From assembly GCA_964386865.1 (NCBI GenBank), contig CAYLUN010000072.1:1-28768 (forward strand): a stretch of 28,768 nt of DNA, given 5' to 3'. The position numbers were made by a program, and so were the translations under genes. The DNA is from CAYLUN01 sp964386865. Lineage in GTDB: Bacteria; Verrucomicrobiota; Kiritimatiellia; RFP12; UBA1067. This document shows positions 23,999-28,768 of this stretch, piece by piece. How positions within the stretch are numbered: position 1 is the first letter of the stretch; the number at the start of each line of letters is the position of its first letter. The notes beneath the pieces were generated by a model that did no database searches, was not told where the DNA came from, and was given only the letters and a program-made list of their open reading frames with translations.

Positions 23999-25786
23999 AT
24001 GAGCAAAACCATCTGGTGTGACAACGGGTTTCCGAAAGTGGGCATCCGCCCGGTGATCGACGGTCGCCGCAAAGGCGTGCGCGAGTCGCTTGAGACGCAG
24101 ACGATGAATATGGCCAAGAACGCGGCCGCGCTGATCTCGTCCAAGCTGAGCTATCCGGACGGCACGCCGGTGCAGTGCGTGATCGCGGACACGAACATCG
24201 GCGGCTGCGCCGAGGCGGCCGCCTGCGCGGCGAAGTTCGAGCGCGAGAACGTCGGCGTCTCCCTGACGGTGACGCCCTGTTGGTGCTACGGCACCGAGAC
24301 GATGGACATGAGCCCGACCCTGCCGAAAGCCGTGTGGGGCTTCAACGGCACCGAGCGCCCGGGCGCCGTCTATCTAGCCGCCACCCTCGCCGGCTTCGCC
24401 CAGAAGGGCCTGCCCGCCTTCGGCATCTACGGCCGTGAGGTGCAGGACCGCACCGACACCTCCATCCCCGCCGACGTCGAGGAGAAGATCCTGCGCTTCG
24501 TTAAGGGCGGCCTCGCCGTGGCCATGATGCGCGGCAAGTCCTACCTCTCGCTCGGCAGCTCCTCCATGGGCATCGCCGGCTCGTTCGTCGACTACGACTT
24601 CTTCCAGGAGTACCTGGGCATGCGCACCGAGAACGTCGACATGATCGAGATCGACCGGCGCATCGCCGAGGGCATCTACGACCAGGCCGAGTACGAGAAG
24701 GCGCTGGCGTGGACCAAGAAGTTCTGCAAAGAGGGCAAGGACACCAACGCGAAAGCGATGCAGAAGTCCCGCGCCGCCAAGGACGCCGACTGGGAGTACG
24801 TGGTCAAGATGACGCTGATTGCCCGCGACCTGATGGTCGGCAATCCGGCGCTCGACACGCTCGGCTTCGGCGAGGAGGCGCTCGGGCGCAACGCGCTGGC
24901 CGCCGGCTTCCAGGGCCAGCGCCAGTGGACCGACTACAAGCCCAACGGCGACTTCATGGAGGCGATCCTCTGCAGCTCGTTCGACTGGAACGGCATTCGC
25001 GCGCCCTACCTGATGGCCACCGAGAACGACTCGCTCAACGGCGTCTGCATGCTGCTGATGTACCTGCTCACGAACCGCGCGCAGATCTTCGCCGACGTGC
25101 GCACCTACTGGAGCGCGGAGGCGGTCAAGCGCGTGACCGGCAAGAAGATGACCGGCCTGAACGCCAACGGCTTCATCCACCTGATCAACTCGGGCGCGGC
25201 CACGCTGGACGCCTGCGGCAAGCAACGCGAGAAGGGCAAGCCCGCGATGAAGCCCTTCTGGGACATCACGCAGAAAGAGGCCGAGGCCTGCCTCAAGGCG
25301 ACGAAGTGGGAGCCGGCCGACGCCGGCTACTTCCGCGGCGGCGGCTACTCCTCCAGCTTCCTGACCGAGGGCGTGATGCCCATGACCATGACGCGCATCA
25401 GCCTAGTCAAGGGGCAGGGGCCCGTCCTGCAGATCGCCGAGGGCTGGTCCACCGATCTGCCGGCGGATGTCAACGAGAAGCTGATGGAACGCACCAGCCC
25501 GACTTGGCCGTGCACCTGGTTCGTGCCGCGCCTCACCGGAACGGGCGCGTTCCGCGACGTCTACAGTGTCATGAACAACTGGAGCGCGAACCACGGCGCG
25601 ATCAGCTACGGCCACATCGGCGCGGATCTGATCTCCCTGGCCGCGATGCTCCGCATCCCGGTGGCGATGTCCAACGTGCCGGAAGAGAAGGCCTTCCGCC
25701 CGAACGTGTGGGGGCTCTTCGGCGTGGACGATCCGATCGGCGCCGACTTCCGCGCGTGCAAGAACTTCGGGCCGATCTACGGGTGA
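23999..25786 (+). CDS. fucI: L-fucose isomerase
   Basis: This enzyme converts L-fucose to L-fuculose (and D-arabinose to D-ribulose) using Mn2+, the first step of fucose use. The 595-residue protein matches E. coli FucI (591) throughout: PKVGIRPVIDGRRKGVRESL near the start, GFQGQRQWTDYKPNGDF, CSSFDWNGIRAPYLMATEND, YWSAEAVKRVTGKK and SANHGAISYGHIGADLISLA. Likely metal-binding or catalytic residues are Glu321, Asp344 and His532, the counterparts of E. coli Glu337, Asp361 and His528. It is a single gene with no kinase, aldolase or transporter beside it in the window. With the surrounding glycan-related genes it suggests use of fucose from algal or mucin-type polysaccharides, which is common in the PVC group. 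A long imperfect hairpin follows the stop. Confidence 0.97.
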   Translation: MSKTIWCDNGFPKVGIRPVIDGRRKGVRESLETQTMNMAKNAAALISSKLSYPDGTPVQCVIADTNIGGCAEAAACAAKFERENVGVSLTVTPCWCYGTETMDMSPTLPKAVWGFNGTERPGAVYLAATLAGFAQKGLPAFGIYGREVQDRTDTSIPADVEEKILRFVKGGLAVAMMRGKSYLSLGSSSMGIAGSFVDYDFFQEYLGMRTENVDMIEIDRRIAEGIYDQAEYEKALAWTKKFCKEGKDTNAKAMQKSRAAKDADWEYVVKMTLIARDLMVGNPALDTLGFGEEALGRNALAAGFQGQRQWTDYKPNGDFMEAILCSSFDWNGIRAPYLMATENDSLNGVCMLLMYLLTNRAQIFADVRTYWSAEAVKRVTGKKMTGLNANGFIHLINSGAATLDACGKQREKGKPAMKPFWDITQKEAEACLKATKWEPADAGYFRGGGYSSSFLTEGVMPMTMTRISLVKGQGPVLQIAEGWSTDLPADVNEKLMERTSPTWPCTWFVPRLTGTGAFRDVYSVMNNWSANHGAISYGHIGADLISLAAMLRIPVAMSNVPEEKAFRPNVWGLFGVDDPIGADFRACKNFGPIYG

Positions 25787-25839
25787 GGGCCTAGTCTCGG
25801 CGGGGGGCGTCCGGCGCCGTCGCGCGCACGCCCCGCCGA

Positions 25840-25955
25840 GCGTCGCGGGTCGCTCGTTCGCCTTTCTCCGACCCGCTCCTCCGCGCGTCGCGGGTCGCTC
25901 GTCCTCGCGCCAGCCCGTTGTTTTCGGCTGGCGACGTGCGACGCGGGACGCGCGG
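25840..25955. repeat. Direct repeat plus long imperfect hairpin downstream of fucI
   Basis: GCGTCGCGGGTCGCTCGT occurs exactly twice, at 25840-25857 and 25885-25902, with a 45-base period. The second copy is also the left arm of a long hairpin: 25881-25915 pairs with 25926-25955 over about 30 positions with a few mismatches and a 5-base bulge, closing with GCCAGCC (25909-25915) and GGCTGGC (25926-25932) around a 10-base loop. The 325-base gap between fucI and the next gene holds nothing else I can assign. It looks like a dispersed palindromic repeat that could also act as a transcription or mRNA-decay barrier. Confidence 0.65.
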
Positions 25956-26111
25956 ACGATGAAACACCTCCGCGAGAAGGAAGACGCGCGTGGGCGAGAT
26001 TTTCAACAAGACGCGGCTTCGGCAACGGCGGCGGCGCGCTTCCGGGCTAGTCGGATTGCGAGGGCCCTCCGTATCTGCTAAGCTAAGTGAAAACAACGAG
26101 CGGGGGAGCTG

Positions 26112-28768
26112 ATGACGAGACACTATTTGCTTGGAAGCGCTGTGCTGTTGGCAGCCTTGAGCCTTCATGCGCAGACGCCGGTCGCCGGACGCTACGTGCG
26201 CGTGGAGATACCGAAGGAGAAGGCCACGCTTTCGCTGGCCGAGGTGCAGATTTTCTCCAAGGGGGTCAATGTCGCGCTGAAGGGCAAGGCCCAGCAGAGC
26301 CAGGACGCCTACGGCGGCGTCGCTTCCCGCGCGATCGACGGCAACACCAACACCTCGTGGGGCGGCAACTCCATCACGCACACGCCCGAAAACCAGCCGA
26401 ACCCGTGGTGGGAGGTGGATCTCTTCGCCGACGTGCCGATCGAGCAGCTCGTTGTCTGGAACCGCGTCGAGGAGGTCAAGCGGCTGTTCGACGCGTCGGT
26501 CATGATCATCGGCGCGGACCGCCAGGTGAAGTGGGAGCAGACGCTGACGAACCCCACGCCCACCTCGAACCCGCTGACCGTAGACGCCGCGCAGAAGAGC
26601 GCTGCGGTCGGCAAGACGGTTCCCCGCAAGATCGAGCCGGCCTCGGACGGCGAGATCTTGGCGGCTTACGAGAAGAAGGCGAACTGGATCGAAACGGTCT
26701 TGGCGACGCAGGCGAAGCTGGAGGCGTTCCGCAACTTGAAGCCGATCACGCAGCGTCTCTTGCAGGATTTTCCCGACGCGCGGCAGGAGATTGTCGACGA
26801 GTTCGTGGGCTTCAGCGCGCTGTACCAGAACAAGCGCCTCGGCTCCCTGAGCGAGCTGGTGCGGTTGTACGTCAACCATACGCCGGACCCGCAGCGCCGA
26901 GCCGCCTCAGACAAGGCCGCCGCCAACGTGAAGAGCGTGGCCGACCTCGCGGAGATCCGTCGGGCCTTCCGCGAGGGCCGGCGCGAGGAGCTCAAGCTCG
27001 CGGTCCTCAAGCAGTTCAACCCCGACGCGCTGGAGCGCGCCATCAACGCTTACGCCCAGAAGTACCCCGCGGTTTATAAGGATAAGGACGCCCTGCTTGC
27101 GCGCGCGGCCGAGCTGCGCAAGGTCGCCGCCGCGGCCGGCAACGACTTCGCAGCCAAACGCGCGGCCGCGCAGCAGATCGAAGCCCTCACGGACGCGGTC
27201 TACCTCAAGCACCCGGCCATCGATTTCGCGGAGCTGCTCTTCGTGCGGCGCTCGGCGGGCTCTGTCCATAACGGGCTTCCCGCCAACTGGCAGGGCAACT
27301 CCTCGGTGCCCCTGCAGGGCTACGTCAACGACGTGGTGCGCGCGCCGCTTAAGCAAGGCGACAAGGAGCCGCAGGTCGTCTACGCGAGCGACTGTTTCGT
27401 CGGCGACGTGGACCTCGACTACGACGCGCAGCGCATCATGTTCTCCGGCGGCAAGTCGGGCGAGCGGGGCTGGCGCGTGCTGGAGACGCCGCTGAGCGCG
27501 CCGGGCACCGCGCGCGAAGTCACGCCGCCCGACCAGCCGGACGTCGACTTCTACGACCCCTGCTACCTGCCGGACGGCCGCCGCCTGTTCGTCGCGACGA
27601 GCGGTTACCAGGGCGTGCCGTGCGTGGGCGGCAGCGACTACGTCGGCAACATGCACTCCATGGATCCGGACGGCACCATCCGCCGGCTGGTGTTCGACCA
27701 GGACAACAGCTGGTGCCCGACGGCGCTCGTCAACGGCCGCATCCTGTACCTGCGCTGGGAGTACACCGATTCGGCCCACTATTTCTCGCGCGTGCTGATG
27801 AGCATGAACCCGGACGGCACGGACCAGAAGGCCTTTTACGGCAGCAACTCCTACTGGCCGAACAGCCTCTTCTACGCGCGGCCTTTGCCGGGCTCGGCGA
27901 CCAAGTTCGTCGGCATCGTCAGCGGCCACCACGGCCACGCGCGCAAAGGCGAGCTGGTGCTGTTCGACGCCTCGCGCGGGCGGCACGAGACCTCCGGCGC
28001 GGTACAGAAGATCCCCGGCTACGGCAAGCCGGTTGAGAACGTCACGAAAGACGCCTTGGTCAACGGCTCCAAGCCGCTGTTCCTCCACCCGTTCCCCCTG
28101 AGCGACGAGCTCTTCCTCGTCTCGATGGAGGGCGACAACGGGCTCTTCTCGATCATGCTGGCAGACATTTACGACAACCTGGTCCCGCTGTGGCAGTCGC
28201 CCTTTGACAACCTCTATGAGCCCGTGCCGCTCAAGAAGCAGCCCAAGCCCGTGCTGCCGGCTGACCGCTATGTGAAAGGCTCGAAAGAGTGCACGGTCTA
28301 TCTGGTCGGCGCCCAGTTGGGCGAAGGGCTGCGCGGCGTGCCGACCGGCAAGGTCAAGGCCTTCCGCGTCTTCCAGTACGAATACTCGCCGCGGAATGCG
28401 GGCGGCCATTACGATATCGGCTTCGAGGGGCCGTGGGATCCGCGCGTGATGCTCGGGACGGTGGATGTTGAGGCGGACGGCTCCTGCATGTTCACGGCTC
28501 CGGCCAACGTGCCGCTTGCGATGCAGCCTCTGGATGAGAACGGCAAGGCCATGCAGCTGATGCGCTCCTGGTTCGTCGGCATGCCGGGCGAGCGGGTGTC
28601 GTGCCAGGGGTGTCACGAGCAGCAGAACAACTCGCCCGCCAGCCATGCGACGAAGGCGGTCAAGAAGAAGGCGCAGGCCATCAAGCCGTGGTACGGCCCG
28701 CGCCGCAACTTCGCCTTCGAGCGCGAGGTGCAGCCCGTGCTCGACCAGTCGTGCGTCGGCTGCCACAA
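26112..28768 (+). CDS. Exported discoidin/HzsA-like c-type haem protein, 3'-truncated
   Basis: The frame is open from the ATG at 26112 to the window end, with at least 885 residues visible. GGGGGAG just upstream is the ribosome binding site and a signal peptide (MTRHYLLGSAVLLAALSLHA) follows. Residues about 25-160 form an F5/8 type C (discoidin, carbohydrate-binding) domain: RYVRVEIPKEKATLSLAEVQ, AIDGNTNTSWGG, NPWWEVDLFADVPIEQLVVW. A helical spacer follows. From about residue 420 comes a beta-propeller-like region like the hydrazine synthase alpha subunit family (VDLDYDAQRIMFSGGKSG, PDVDFYDPCYLPDGRRLFVA, YVGNMHSMDPDG). Near the end two c-type haem sites appear: CQGCH (Cys831) and CVGCH (Cys881). 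PVC bacteria have many such HzsA-related proteins outside anammox, and their activity is unknown. A role in electron transfer or oxidation of extracellular glycans is inference. More haem sites may lie beyond the window. Confidence 0.85.
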   Translation, partial: MTRHYLLGSAVLLAALSLHAQTPVAGRYVRVEIPKEKATLSLAEVQIFSKGVNVALKGKAQQSQDAYGGVASRAIDGNTNTSWGGNSITHTPENQPNPWWEVDLFADVPIEQLVVWNRVEEVKRLFDASVMIIGADRQVKWEQTLTNPTPTSNPLTVDAAQKSAAVGKTVPRKIEPASDGEILAAYEKKANWIETVLATQAKLEAFRNLKPITQRLLQDFPDARQEIVDEFVGFSALYQNKRLGSLSELVRLYVNHTPDPQRRAASDKAAANVKSVADLAEIRRAFREGRREELKLAVLKQFNPDALERAINAYAQKYPAVYKDKDALLARAAELRKVAAAAGNDFAAKRAAAQQIEALTDAVYLKHPAIDFAELLFVRRSAGSVHNGLPANWQGNSSVPLQGYVNDVVRAPLKQGDKEPQVVYASDCFVGDVDLDYDAQRIMFSGGKSGERGWRVLETPLSAPGTAREVTPPDQPDVDFYDPCYLPDGRRLFVATSGYQGVPCVGGSDYVGNMHSMDPDGTIRRLVFDQDNSWCPTALVNGRILYLRWEYTDSAHYFSRVLMSMNPDGTDQKAFYGSNSYWPNSLFYARPLPGSATKFVGIVSGHHGHARKGELVLFDASRGRHETSGAVQKIPGYGKPVENVTKDALVNGSKPLFLHPFPLSDELFLVSMEGDNGLFSIMLADIYDNLVPLWQSPFDNLYEPVPLKKQPKPVLPADRYVKGSKECTVYLVGAQLGEGLRGVPTGKVKAFRVFQYEYSPRNAGGHYDIGFEGPWDPRVMLGTVDVEADGSCMFTAPANVPLAMQPLDENGKAMQLMRSWFVGMPGERVSCQGCHEQQNNSPASHATKAVKKKAQAIKPWYGPRRNFAFEREVQPVLDQSCVGCH

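Noticed and set aside
26907..28766. 619-codon open frame on the - strand at the window end
   Set aside because: The + strand frame over the same bases has a signal peptide, a discoidin domain and two CXXCH motifs, so this is a shadow.

Overview
The window is a GC-rich stretch of a Gram-negative bacterial chromosome. I infer a member of the PVC superphylum, most likely Kiritimatiellota, Lentisphaerota or Verrucomicrobiota. The reasons are a PEP-CTERM surface protein, a DUF4838 protein, a GH20 enzyme, a DUF2723/TPR membrane protein, a hydrazine-synthase-alpha-like haem protein with a discoidin domain, and many short palindromic intergenic repeats. An arabinose-5-phosphate isomerase (Kdo pathway) and an ExbB/ExbD/TonB set indicate an outer membrane. 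No rRNA, tRNA, CRISPR array, plasmid or phage gene was recognised.

Layout: 1-1887 is the 3' part of a UvrD/PcrA-type helicase. 2080-8087 holds three exported carbohydrate-related proteins on the + strand: a DUF4838 protein, a MurQ/glucokinase-regulatory-protein-like SIS protein with a signal peptide, and a GH20 hexosaminidase. Between the last two lies a 670-base stretch of nested palindromes and one possible small membrane protein. 8375-13483 is a giant thioester-containing alpha-2-macroglobulin. 13633-16995 is a tight four-gene operon of secreted proteins ending in a PEP-CTERM protein, with a 20-base palindrome in front and a clear terminator behind. 17088-20399 encodes a DUF2723-like membrane protein with a TPR tail. 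On the - strand, 23458-20415 runs kdsD, exbB, exbD, tonB. 23999-25786 is fucI, and 26112 to the window end is the 5' part of a discoidin/HzsA-like c-type haem protein.

How the genes fit together (inference): much of the window serves the cell envelope and use of complex glycans. GH20, DUF4838, fucose isomerase and discoidin-type proteins suit growth on fucose- and amino-sugar-rich polysaccharides. The Ton system would energise outer-membrane uptake, and KdsD supplies the Kdo precursor for LPS. The macroglobulin and the PEP-CTERM cassette would act at or outside the outer membrane.

Most notable: (i) a 232-base element at 23516-23747 with 9-base terminal inverted repeats, hairpins in both arms and exact 9-base flanking direct repeats, which looks like a non-autonomous mobile element; (ii) the four-gene secreted cassette with its palindromic upstream site; (iii) a 7-base tandem repeat inside the start of the macroglobulin gene plus a C9 tract just upstream, which could switch that gene; (iv) an exported MurQ/GKRP-like protein lacking one of the two etherase glutamates.
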